From: Bacillota bacterium
Lineage (GTDB): Bacteria; Bacillota; Clostridia; Saccharofermentanales; DTU023
Direction of reading: 5' to 3'
DNA: 45,790 nt
Assembly: GCA_029570375.1 (NCBI GenBank)
Contig: JAKPXB010000032.1
Coordinates: 1 to 45,790 of the forward strand
Under the pieces are notes generated by a model, which did no database searches, was not told where the DNA came from, and saw only the letters and a program-made list of their open reading frames with translations. Position 1 is the stretch's first letter. The number at the start of each line of letters is the position of its first letter. Positions 25,884-34,430 of the stretch are shown in pieces. The position numbers and the translations under genes were made by a program.

Positions 25884-27206
25884 ATGACAGTTCTTGGAAT
25901 TCTGGCCGGAGTGGTGATTCTCGGCCTGATCATGGTCATCCATGAGCTCGGCCACTTTATCGCCGGAAGGCTTCTTAAATTTAAGATCACCCAGTTTTCT
26001 ATTTTTATGGGTCCTGTTCTTTTTGAGCGCGAAAAGAACGGCATACGCTACAATATCAAAGCGTTTCCCCTCGGCGCTTCCGTGAGTTTCGCGGGAGAAG
26101 AATCGGAGATTGAGGGTGAGACAGACGCGCCCGATTTTGACCCTGATGATCCCGGTCTTTTCTACAATAAGCCGCGCTGGCAGCGCGCGATTGTGATCGC
26201 GATGGGGCCGTTCCTCAATTTTTTGACGGCGTTCGTCGTCTTCTGTGTTCTGTTCGCGGCTCAGGGAGCCGTGATCCCGGTAATCGGACGCGAAGATCCC
26301 CAAACGCTGATCGAACAGTCGGATATTGACGCCGGCGACCGGATTCTCTCATTAAACGGTACGCGCATCCGTACAACCATTGACCTGACGATCGCGGAGA
26401 TGGTGCGGGAGAAGAATGATCCCTGGGTGATTTCCTATCAGAAACCGAACGGCGAAGAGAGACAGGTGACGCTGCACCCGGCTAAGACGGAACCGCGGCC
26501 AATGCTCGGCATTGTCTACCTGGAGGAAAACGGCCGATTTATCATTCAGGAAGTGAATCAGTCTGTCGACAGAGGGGTAGACGGTTTCCAGAAAGGGGAC
26601 AGCGTGATCTCGATCGAAGGCGTGCCTTTCGGGGAGGCCGGGCGCATCACGCGGCTTATCAGTGAATCAGAAGGGAAAGAACTCACGGCTGAGATCGAAC
26701 GCGGCCGCGTGCCGCTGACAATCACGGTCAAACCTGTGATGATCGAGACGGATATCCCGATCGGATTTGTCATGACACTGTCCCGGCGGGCGGGAGATAT
26801 ACTGGCGCAGAGTTTTCACTACCCCATTTCCGTCGTCCGTTCCACGTTCCGCGCGTTTGGCCTTATGATCGCCGGAAAGATCGCTGTGAGAGACAGCGTA
26901 GCGGGTCCGATCGCCATCGTATCGATGGCGGCGAACACGGTCCGGCAGGGGAGGACGCCCGCGGAAACGCTCGCCGGTCTCGGAACGCTGCTCGGCCTGC
27001 TCTCGGTAGCGGTCGGCTTTACCAATATGCTGCCCATTCCGCCGCTCGACGGCAATCACCTGATTCTGATAGGAGTCGAGGCGATCCGGCGCAAACCTTT
27101 GTCGCGGAAATTCAGGTCGGTTACCGGAATGATCGGGCTGGCGTTTTTCCTGATCGTCGGTGTCGCCGTGATTGCGCTCGATCTCGTCAGGCTGTTTGGC
27201 TGGTGA
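25884..27206 (+). CDS. rseP: RIP metalloprotease RseP/RasP with PDZ region
   Basis: The 440-residue site-2 protease cleaves transmembrane segments such as anti-sigma factors and signal-peptide remnants. The zinc motif HELGH (His20, Glu21, His24) sits in the first helix, a PDZ region lies in the middle (about 125-300, perhaps two domains), and NMLPIPPLDGNH provides the third ligand near the C-terminus. The GGGAG ribosome-binding site precedes the ATG at 25884. Its stop overlaps a possible GTG start of ispG (GTGA). It is the second site-2 protease of the window; the first lacks PDZ. Confidence 0.94.
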   Translation: MTVLGILAGVVILGLIMVIHELGHFIAGRLLKFKITQFSIFMGPVLFEREKNGIRYNIKAFPLGASVSFAGEESEIEGETDAPDFDPDDPGLFYNKPRWQRAIVIAMGPFLNFLTAFVVFCVLFAAQGAVIPVIGREDPQTLIEQSDIDAGDRILSLNGTRIRTTIDLTIAEMVREKNDPWVISYQKPNGEERQVTLHPAKTEPRPMLGIVYLEENGRFIIQEVNQSVDRGVDGFQKGDSVISIEGVPFGEAGRITRLISESEGKELTAEIERGRVPLTITVKPVMIETDIPIGFVMTLSRRAGDILAQSFHYPISVVRSTFRAFGLMIAGKIAVRDSVAGPIAIVSMAANTVRQGRTPAETLAGLGTLLGLLSVAVGFTNMLPIPPLDGNHLILIGVEAIRRKPLSRKFRSVTGMIGLAFFLIVGVAVIALDLVRLFGW

Positions 27207-27211
27207 AGAAT

Positions 27212-28330
27212 ATGAAAGATGTGAAGGTTAACACAGACAATTTCCGCAAAACGACCCGGCAGGTCTCCGTCGGCCCTGTGCTCGTCGGCGGAGGCGCACC
27301 GGTCTCTGTCCAGTCTATGTGTACGGCGGATACGCGCCGGACGGAAGACGTGTTGGAGGAAATCGGGAGGCTCGAGCGCGCGGGCTGCGAGATCGTCCGG
27401 CTGGCCGTTCCCGATGCGGAAGCCGCTCAGGCGCTTCGCCCTATCTGCCTCAAATCGCCTCTCCCGGTCGTCGCCGACATTCACTTCGATTACCGTCTGG
27501 CGATCTCCGCGATCCGCGCCGGTGTGAATAAAATCAGAATCAACCCCGGCAATATGCACGACGGCGGCGGGCTGGAAAAAATAGTTAAACTGGCACGGAA
27601 AGCCTGTATTCCCATTCGCGTCGGTGTCAACGCGGGTTCCCTCGACAGGAAGCTGATCGCGGAGTACGGCGGTGTCACGGCGGAGGCGCTGGCCGCGTCC
27701 GCTGTTCTCGCGGTGCGGGAACTGGAGCAGCTGGATTTTGAAGATATCGTCGTCTCAGCGAAAGCATCCTCACCGCGGCTGATGATCGACACATACCGCT
27801 TGCTCTCGGAAGCGATCCGCTATCCTCTGCACCTCGGCGTCACCGAGGCCGGCACAAGAGCGGAGGGCATTATCCGCTCCGCGGTCGGCCTGGGGGCGCT
27901 TCTCTCCGACGGTATCGGCGACACGATCCGCGTCTCCCTCACGGCAGACCCTGTCGAGGAGGCCGCCGCCGGGTTTGCTATCCTGAAAGCGCTGGGGCTC
28001 CGGCAGAGGGGGGCGACGCTGATCAGCTGTCCCACATGCGGCCGCACGGAAGTTCCTCTGATGAAAATTGCCGAGGAAGTCGAACGGCGGCTCGCCGCGG
28101 TCACCGCGCCCATAAAAGTGGCTGTGATGGGATGTGTCGTCAACGGCCCGGGCGAAGCGCGTGAAGCCGATATCGGCATCGCCGGAGGCAAAGAACAGTT
28201 TATGCTCTTCCGAAAAGGGGAGCCTGTCCGCAAGATCTCTCAGGAGACCGCTGTCGACGAACTGATGAACGAGATTGATCTGTATCTGAAAGAACAGCAT
28301 GAACAGCCATTGCCAGGTCATTCTCGCTGA
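27212..28330 (+). CDS. ispG: 4-hydroxy-3-methylbut-2-en-1-yl diphosphate synthase (flavodoxin)
   Basis: IspG converts MEcPP to HMBPP with a [4Fe-4S] cluster and is the enzyme immediately before IspH. The N-terminal TIM-barrel part shows VSVQSMCTADTRRTEDVLEE, VADIHFDYRLA and NKIRINPGN; the cluster domain shows SCPTCGRTE and VMGCVVNGPGEAREADIG. I chose the ATG at 27212 (GGTGA upstream, 372 residues); a GTG at 27203 overlapping the rseP stop is equally possible. The 3' end overlaps the priA start by 32 bp. Confidence 0.96.
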   Translation: MKDVKVNTDNFRKTTRQVSVGPVLVGGGAPVSVQSMCTADTRRTEDVLEEIGRLERAGCEIVRLAVPDAEAAQALRPICLKSPLPVVADIHFDYRLAISAIRAGVNKIRINPGNMHDGGGLEKIVKLARKACIPIRVGVNAGSLDRKLIAEYGGVTAEALAASAVLAVRELEQLDFEDIVVSAKASSPRLMIDTYRLLSEAIRYPLHLGVTEAGTRAEGIIRSAVGLGALLSDGIGDTIRVSLTADPVEEAAAGFAILKALGLRQRGATLISCPTCGRTEVPLMKIAEEVERRLAAVTAPIKVAVMGCVVNGPGEAREADIGIAGGKEQFMLFRKGEPVRKISQETAVDELMNEIDLYLKEQHEQPLPGHSR

Positions 28331-30572
28331 CGCGGCGCGCCATTTCGACCGCGCCTGGACGTACCGCGTTCCCGAATCGCTGAGGGGATCGATTGAAATC
28401 GGCTCACTTGTTCTTGTCCCTTTCGGAACACGAAAAGAACCTTTGCGCGCCTTTGTCACGGGTTTCCCTGAAATGCCCCCCGGCGGGTATGACGAGGGGA
28501 AAATCCGCGAGGTCCACCGGGTGCTGTCGAACGGGCCGGTCGTCACCGAAGAACAGATCGCGCTCGCGTCTGAGATGAAACGGCGCTATTACTGCACCAT
28601 GGGCGACGCTGTCAATGCGATGGTACCGCCCGCCGTTCTCGCGGTCGGCGGCCGCGAAGTCAGGTTCGCGCGCCTCGTCGACACGGCGGAAGCGGCTGAT
28701 CTGCTCGATTCAGGGGATCTGAGAAGCATGAAGCAGGTGCGCGTCATCGAACTTCTGCTTGAACACGAGGAGGCTTCCTGCGCGGAGATCAGGCAGGCGG
28801 CCGATGTCTCTCAGGGCATTCTCAATACGCTCGCTAAGAACAAGGTGATTGAATTCTTCAACCGGACGGTCAGACGCGATTTGTCCGATGAGATTGAAGA
28901 AACGGAGCCTTCCGTCAAACCTGCCCCGACGGGCGCTCAGTGTGAGGCGATCGAGAAGATTGAAGCCGCCGTGATGTCCGCGGTTAAGGGGAAGCTGAGC
29001 GAGTTTCTGCTCTTCGGGGTGACGGGGAGCGGCAAGACGGAAGTCTATCTGCAAGCCTCCGAGCGCGTCCTGGCGCGCGGTAAAACGATTCTGATTCTTG
29101 TTCCCGAAATCTCTCTTACACCGCAGATGACGCGCCGTCTGGTATCGCGTTTCGGGGAGCGCGTCGCTATCCTTCACAGCCGGCTTACACCTGCCGGGCG
29201 TTACGAGATGTGGCAGCGCGTTCTGGCAGGGGAAGTCCCGATCGTCGTAGGCGCGCGCTCTGCCGTTTTCGCCCCGCTGAAAAATCTTGGCATGATTGTG
29301 ATCGATGAGGAACAGGAATCGAGTTACAAAGCCGAAATGAAGCCTCGCTATTACGCGGCGGATATTGCGAGAATCCGCGCGATCATGAACGGCGCGGTTC
29401 TCGTGCTTGGGTCGGCGACGCCGCAAGTCTCGTCATTCTGGCGCGCGGAGAATGGATTGTCGACGATTCTGCGTCTCCCCGACAGAATCAGCGACTACGG
29501 GATGGCGGATGTCGATGTCATCGATATGCGCGCCGAATACGCGCGCGGCAATCTGTCGATATTCAGCGAACGTCTGGCGGCTGAGCTGACCTACACGATC
29601 GACCGGGGCGAACAGGCGATGATTCTCCTGAACCGCCGCGGGTTCTCGCGCACCGTCATATGCCGAAAATGCGGCTGGCAGATGCGCTGTCCGCAGTGTG
29701 ACATCGCGCTCACGTCCCACCGCAACCCTTACGGCGGCCAGTCCAGAATGGTCTGCCATCTCTGTGAGCGCCTGGCGCGCGTTCCGGCGTACTGCCCTGT
29801 GTGCGGGAGTGAGGAAATCATGGCTTACGGGGCGGGGACGCAGCAGGTGGAAGAAGAGATTCTCCGGCGCTTCCCTCACGCGCGCGTTCTTCGCATGGAT
29901 CAGGATACGACACGGGGAAGGTTCTCTCACCGGGAGATACTCGACGCTTTTGAGCGGCACGAAGCCGATGTGCTTGTCGGAACCCAGATGATTGCCAAAG
30001 GCCATGATTTTCACAATGTAACGCTTGCCGCGATTCTGTCAGCGGATCAGCTTCTGGGGACAGGCGAATTCCGCGCCCCGGAGCACGCGTTTCAGTTGAT
30101 GACGCAGGCGGCCGGGCGCGCGGGGAGAGGCCTGAAAAAGGGACGTGTCATCATTCAGGCTGTTCAACCCGACCATTTTGTCGTGAAAGCCGCTGCCGGC
30201 CAGGACTATGAAGCGTTTTACCGTGAAGAGATTGTCTTCCGGAAGAGGATGCGCTATCTTCCTTTCGGGCATATCGGCATGGCGCAGTTCAAGGGGTTCA
30301 GCCGATTGGATACAGAAGACGCGGCTCGCGCTTTTTACCGTGAAGCCGCTCAAATGATCAGACGGTACGGGGGTACATTCGCCGATACGATACTGGCGGA
30401 AGCGTCGCCCGCGCCGATTGAAAAAATCAGGAGCCGCTACCGCTTCCGCGTCATGGTCAGAGATGAGTCGGCTGAGAATCTGACGCGGCTTCTTTTCATC
30501 ACGGCGGATCATCTGAAAAGGCCGAAGGGAGTCTCCCTGGCGATCGATATTGATCCGTGGAGTACGTTCTGA
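28299..30572 (+). CDS. priA: Primosomal protein N' (replication restart helicase PriA)
   Basis: The 757-residue helicase reloads the replisome at stalled forks. It has the N-terminal DNA 3'-end-binding domain, Walker A VTGSGKTEVY (Lys246), a Walker B motif reading VIDEEQESSYK (336-339 DEEQ instead of the usual DEEH), eight zinc-ligand cysteines in two clusters (CRKCGWQMRCPQC and CHLC...CPVC), and the helicase C block VGTQMIAKGHDFHNVTL. The ATG at 28299 overlaps ispG by 32 bp, with a weak GAAAGA ribosome-binding site. It heads the priA-def-fmt-rsmB order known from Firmicutes. Confidence 0.95.
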   Translation: MNSHCQVILADAARHFDRAWTYRVPESLRGSIEIGSLVLVPFGTRKEPLRAFVTGFPEMPPGGYDEGKIREVHRVLSNGPVVTEEQIALASEMKRRYYCTMGDAVNAMVPPAVLAVGGREVRFARLVDTAEAADLLDSGDLRSMKQVRVIELLLEHEEASCAEIRQAADVSQGILNTLAKNKVIEFFNRTVRRDLSDEIEETEPSVKPAPTGAQCEAIEKIEAAVMSAVKGKLSEFLLFGVTGSGKTEVYLQASERVLARGKTILILVPEISLTPQMTRRLVSRFGERVAILHSRLTPAGRYEMWQRVLAGEVPIVVGARSAVFAPLKNLGMIVIDEEQESSYKAEMKPRYYAADIARIRAIMNGAVLVLGSATPQVSSFWRAENGLSTILRLPDRISDYGMADVDVIDMRAEYARGNLSIFSERLAAELTYTIDRGEQAMILLNRRGFSRTVICRKCGWQMRCPQCDIALTSHRNPYGGQSRMVCHLCERLARVPAYCPVCGSEEIMAYGAGTQQVEEEILRRFPHARVLRMDQDTTRGRFSHREILDAFERHEADVLVGTQMIAKGHDFHNVTLAAILSADQLLGTGEFRAPEHAFQLMTQAAGRAGRGLKKGRVIIQAVQPDHFVVKAAAGQDYEAFYREEIVFRKRMRYLPFGHIGMAQFKGFSRLDTEDAARAFYREAAQMIRRYGGTFADTILAEASPAPIEKIRSRYRFRVMVRDESAENLTRLLFITADHLKRPKGVSLAIDIDPWSTF

Positions 30573-30652
30573 CGTACCGTGGGCGACTACAAAGGCGGCG
30601 GCGGTTGTTATATGCTTAGACTGGATTTGCTTAGGAAGTAGAGGTGCCCGGC

Positions 30653-32095
30653 ATGGCTACGCGTACGATCCTCGTCGAGGGTGACCCGGCGTTGTTGAAA
30701 AAATCGAGACGCATTGTGAAATTTGATGACAGGCTTGCGATGCTAGCGGACGATATGACCGAAACCATGTACAGCGGTGACGGCGTCGGGCTGGCCGCGC
30801 CGCAGGTCGGCGTTCTGCGGCGCCTTTTTGTCATGGATACGGGGGACGGAGACGGCCCTGTGACGTTTGTGAATCCGGAGATTCTGAGCGAGGAAGGCGA
30901 ACAGCGCGGGATCGAAGGGTGTCTGTCTCTGCCGGGTCTTGTCGGCATTGTTCCCCGCCCTCTGACGGTCCGCGTCCGGGCGCAGGATGTGGCGGGAACC
31001 TTTTTTGAGAAGACTTATACGGGGCTCGCGGCCCGCTGTGTCTGCCACGAGACAGATCACCTCGACGGTATTCTGTACCGCCAGCGCTCTGAGACGGTTC
31101 TCTGCACACTCGAGGAATTTGAGGAGCAGCAGAAGAGAGAAAGAGAGAAGAGCATCCGCTTCGCTTTTATGGGAACCCCCGTTTTTGCGACTGTCGTCCT
31201 CAATCAGCTTGAACAGGCGGGGTATCTCCCGTCGCTTGTCATCACGCAGCCTGACCGCCCGAGCGGGAGGGGAAAAACGCTGACGGCGCCTCCTGCCGCC
31301 GTATGGGCCAAAGACAGACAGATTCCCCTGATTCAGCCCGCCAGCTGCAGGGATCCCGCCCTTGCCGACGCGCTTCGGGAGCTGAGTCCTGAGGTGATTG
31401 TCACCGCGTCGTTTGGTCAGTACCTTCCCCCGTCCATCCTCTCACTCCCGGAGAAAGGGTGTGTCAACGTCCACGCGTCGCTGCTGCCGAAGTACCGCGG
31501 CTCGTCGCCGATTCAGGCGGCGATTCTGTCCGGCGACAAGGAGACGGGCGTCACACTCATGGTGATGGATAAAGGCTTTGATACTGGGCCCGTCATCGCG
31601 AAGGCAGCCTATCCGATAGACGATGAAATCGACGCGGGACAGCTCAGTCTCGCGCTCGCAAAACTCGGCGGCGAACTCGTCGCGCGCGAACTTCCCCGAT
31701 ATCTTGCCGGTGAGATAACAGCCGCGGCGCAGGACGAATCGGAGGCCACGGAAACGCACATGCTGCGAAAAGAAGACGGGCGGGTCGATTTCAATAAGAG
31801 CGCGCGTGACGTCCACAATCATATCCGCGCCATGTCGCCCTGGCCGGGAGCCTTCGCCTATCTGAACGGGAAGCGCTACAAACTCCTGCGTTCGCGTGTG
31901 CACGCGTGCGGCGGCGACGCTTGCGGAGCCCCGGGAGAGATTCGGGTGAGCGGCCATCGTATGTTTATTTCGTGCGCGGAAGGAGCAATCGAACTGTTGA
32001 ATATACAGGCGCAGTCCGGCTCCGCTATGTGTGTTGATCAATGCGCGCACAACTTTGAGTGCGGCGCTCTTTTCTGCGGCGCTGAAGAGTCTTAG
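30653..32095 (+). CDS. def-fmt: Fusion of peptide deformylase with methionyl-tRNA formyltransferase
   Basis: One 480-residue frame carries both enzymes of the formyl-methionine cycle. Residues 1-150 are deformylase with all three metal motifs: GVGLAAPQVG (44-53), EGCLSLPG (Cys90) and HETDH (His132, Glu133, His136). After a charged helical linker, residues 168-480 are the formyltransferase: FMGTPVFA, TQPDRPSGRGK, NVHASLLPKYRG (Asn272, His274) and GFDTGPVI (Asp310). No ATG, GTG or TTG lies near the natural Fmt start, and no stop intervenes, so separate translation looks unlikely. The ATG at 30653 fits the Def N-terminus; a GTG at 30644 is possible. Confidence 0.93.
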   Translation: MATRTILVEGDPALLKKSRRIVKFDDRLAMLADDMTETMYSGDGVGLAAPQVGVLRRLFVMDTGDGDGPVTFVNPEILSEEGEQRGIEGCLSLPGLVGIVPRPLTVRVRAQDVAGTFFEKTYTGLAARCVCHETDHLDGILYRQRSETVLCTLEEFEEQQKREREKSIRFAFMGTPVFATVVLNQLEQAGYLPSLVITQPDRPSGRGKTLTAPPAAVWAKDRQIPLIQPASCRDPALADALRELSPEVIVTASFGQYLPPSILSLPEKGCVNVHASLLPKYRGSSPIQAAILSGDKETGVTLMVMDKGFDTGPVIAKAAYPIDDEIDAGQLSLALAKLGGELVARELPRYLAGEITAAAQDESEATETHMLRKEDGRVDFNKSARDVHNHIRAMSPWPGAFAYLNGKRYKLLRSRVHACGGDACGAPGEIRVSGHRMFISCAEGAIELLNIQAQSGSAMCVDQCAHNFECGALFCGAEES

Positions 32096-32110
32096 GAATC
32101 GAGGTCATCC

Positions 32111-32797
32111 ATGGACTGGCAGATCTGGTTATTTGTGATCGGGTTGGGGCTGAGCCTGTTTGCACAGATAAAGGTGCAGTCGAGCTTCGGCAGATACAAC
32201 AGAGTGATGGCGCGCTCCGGTTACACGGGCTTCCGGGCGGCGCGGCGAGTACTGGACGAGAACGGACTACGCGAGGTCGATGTCCAGCGCGTAGGGGGCA
32301 GCCTGACGGACCATTACAGTCCCCGGGAAAAAGTGCTCAGGCTCTCGGACGCCACGCATGACTCCCGGTCTGTCGCGGCGATCGGCGTCGCGCTGCACGA
32401 GGTGGGACACGCCGTTCAGCACAAGGAAGGGTATTTCGCGAACAAAATCCGCTCGGCTCTGCTACTGCCCGCCAATATCGGCTCGCAATTCGGCCCGGTG
32501 CTCGCGGTCGCGGGGCTTCTGATGCAGTCCGCGCTCGGCGATCAGCTGATGAGCATCGGTATCCTCTTCTTCGCCGCCTCCGTACTTTTTTATCTGGTGA
32601 CACTTCCTGTTGAATTCAACGCGAGCCGCCGGGCACTGGCGATGCTTTCGCAGACGGGCATACTCGCGGACGACGAGATCAGGGGCGCCCGCAAAGTTCT
32701 CAGCGCGGCGGCCCTGACGTATGTGGCGTCGGCGTTGACGGCGGTTCTTTATCTTCTCCGGTTTGTCGCAATGGCGGGTTCGCGCCGCCGGCGCTGA
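32111..32797 (+). CDS. Zinc metallopeptidase, YugP family
   Basis: The 228-residue membrane protein has an N-terminal helix, the zinc motif ALHEVGHAVQH (His96, Glu97, His100), then two or three further helices; this is the layout of the neutral zinc metallopeptidase family typified by B. subtilis YugP. LPVEFNASRRAL after the third helix is also characteristic. The substrate is unknown. The ATG is 15 bp after def-fmt with GAGG upstream, and rsmB follows. In many Clostridia this gene sits in the same place, between fmt and rsmB. Confidence 0.9.
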   Translation: MDWQIWLFVIGLGLSLFAQIKVQSSFGRYNRVMARSGYTGFRAARRVLDENGLREVDVQRVGGSLTDHYSPREKVLRLSDATHDSRSVAAIGVALHEVGHAVQHKEGYFANKIRSALLLPANIGSQFGPVLAVAGLLMQSALGDQLMSIGILFFAASVLFYLVTLPVEFNASRRALAMLSQTGILADDEIRGARKVLSAAALTYVASALTAVLYLLRFVAMAGSRRRR

Positions 32798-32825
32798 TGG
32801 CGGACGCGCCGGAGGGAGCAGGGGA

Positions 32826-34175
32826 TTGAGCGGCAGGAAGAAAGATATTGACCGCGCGCGCATGGCAGCCGCCCGGGTCGTCCACGCCGTTGCTTTCGAA
32901 AGCGCTTTTTCAAACGAAAGCGCGGCGTATCACCTCGCGTCACCTGATCTCGACGCGCGCGACAGAGCGTTCGCGTCAGCCCTGATATTCGGAACACTCT
33001 CGAACCGGCCACTGATTGATTATTATCTCTCCCGCGCGTCATCGCGATCTTTGGACAAACTGGACAAATGGGTGATTACCATTCTCCGGACGGGCGTCTG
33101 GCAGTTGTTTTTCTCGTATCATGTTCCGCAGCGGTCAGCGGTAGACGAGAGCGTGAAACTGGCGCGCTTTTTTGTGGGCGAACGGGCTACCGGGTTTGTC
33201 AATGCGGTCATGCGCGGGCTCATCCGCCGGAAACCTCCGCTCAGCGAGGACAGCGGGCGCGCTCTCACGTGCGGGCTGACACCTGAATTGTTTGAGATGC
33301 TGTCGGAATGGTACGGAGAAGACCAGGCGGCCGCCATCGGTCATTGTTCTCTCCTGCCGCCGGATTGCGTCCCTGTCCGGATGAACGCCTTGCGGCGAAA
33401 GGCGTTTCTGGAATGGGCGTCCGGCGATGAGGCGCGGGCACTGGGTGTAAGGAAACTCGACTGGCCGGACGCAGCCTACGGGATCGAACCGGCAGGGCAT
33501 AATGTGACGCGGCTGCAGCCATACCGGGACGGCCTGTTCTCGCTGCAGTCGCAATCCGCGATGCTTGTCGGTTCCCTGTCAGGCGTTTCCGCTGATGACC
33601 GCGTGCTGGACTTGTGCGCCGCACCCGGCGGCAAAATAACCCACATCGCGGAACTGAAAGGGAACGACCGCGGCCTGACCGCCTGTGATATCTCCGAAGA
33701 GCGTCTCCGTTCACTGGATGACCTGTCGCGCCGCCTCGGGTTCAGCGCCATTGAGCGGCGCTGCCTGGACGCGGCCGATCACCACGAAGCGTTCGACAGT
33801 TCTTTCGATATCGTCTTGTGCGATGTCCCCTGTACAGGGCTCGGACTGCTGCAGCGCCGGCCTGAGATACGGTCGCGCGTGACACGGGAGACAGCCGGCC
33901 GCCTGCTTCCTATTCAGCGGGCGATCCTGAGAAACGGCTCAAGAGCTGTTGTACCCGGCGGTGTCCTGATGTACTCGACCTGCACCATCAACCCCGCGGA
34001 GAATGAAGATCAGATACGGGATTTTCTCGGTTCCTGCGAGGGGAAGGCGTTTGAGGTGGAACACATCACAACCGGTCTTCCATCCTCCTCCCGTTTGCCG
34101 GGGACCCTCCTTTTACTGCCGCACCTGGCTGGTTCTGACGGATTCTTTATCGCCCGCTTGAGGCGGAAAGCCTGA
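32826..34175 (+). CDS. rsmB: 16S rRNA (cytosine967-C5)-methyltransferase
   Basis: RsmB methylates C967 of 16S rRNA with SAM. The N-terminal NusB-like helical domain (about 10-140, RDRAFASALIFGTLSNR) precedes the Rossmann methyltransferase with LCAAPGGKITHIAELK, CDVPCTGLG (Cys336) and YSTCTINPAEN (catalytic Cys386). I prefer a TTG start at 32826, where GGAGG lies at usable spacing and the length becomes 449, normal for the family; the ATG at 32862 would cut into the NusB-like domain. In many Firmicutes rlmN follows; here it does not. Confidence 0.93.
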   Translation: MSGRKKDIDRARMAAARVVHAVAFESAFSNESAAYHLASPDLDARDRAFASALIFGTLSNRPLIDYYLSRASSRSLDKLDKWVITILRTGVWQLFFSYHVPQRSAVDESVKLARFFVGERATGFVNAVMRGLIRRKPPLSEDSGRALTCGLTPELFEMLSEWYGEDQAAAIGHCSLLPPDCVPVRMNALRRKAFLEWASGDEARALGVRKLDWPDAAYGIEPAGHNVTRLQPYRDGLFSLQSQSAMLVGSLSGVSADDRVLDLCAAPGGKITHIAELKGNDRGLTACDISEERLRSLDDLSRRLGFSAIERRCLDAADHHEAFDSSFDIVLCDVPCTGLGLLQRRPEIRSRVTRETAGRLLPIQRAILRNGSRAVVPGGVLMYSTCTINPAENEDQIRDFLGSCEGKAFEVEHITTGLPSSSRLPGTLLLLPHLAGSDGFFIARLRRKA

Positions 34176-34211
34176 TGACAGCGATGTTACAGCCGTTGAA
34201 AGAAACGATTG

Positions 34212-34240
34212 TTGCGGGACTTTTCACAAACTGATACAAT
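34212..34240 (+). promoter_or_regulatory. Strong sigma-A promoter of the prpC-prkC operon
   Basis: TTGCGG (34212-34217) and TACAAT (34235-34240) are 17 bp apart, and TGA just before the -10 adds an extended -10. It would give a leader of about 185 bases before prpC. Confidence 0.65.
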
Positions 34241-34353
34241 CTATCAGTAAAGCGAAAACACGTTCGAATCGTTCTTTTTATTATCCAGTTATTGTATTAT
34301 CTATGATTAATCAGGGTATTTTGTCGGATAATAAGAAGAATGTGGTTTTATAG

Positions 34354-34366
34354 TGTCAGCATGACA
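34354..34366 (+). promoter_or_regulatory. Small palindrome in the prpC leader
   Basis: TGTCA-GCA-TGACA is a perfect 5-bp inverted repeat, followed a few bases later by a run of six T (34372-34377). It could be an operator half-site pair or a weak attenuator stem. Confidence 0.35.
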
Positions 34367-34377
34367 GGCAGTTTTTT

Positions 34378-34410
34378 GCGGCCGCGGTGATATGAGGGGA
34401 GCGCGGCCGC
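34378..34410 (+). other. GC-only hairpin just before the prpC ribosome-binding site
   Basis: GCGGCCGCG (34378-34386) and CGCGGCCGC (34402-34410) form a perfect 9-bp all-GC stem with a 15-base loop that contains AGGGGA. The stem ends about 8 bases before the purine-rich ribosome-binding site of prpC. Confidence 0.7.
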
Positions 34411-34430
34411 GGCACGAAAGAGGAAAGGAA

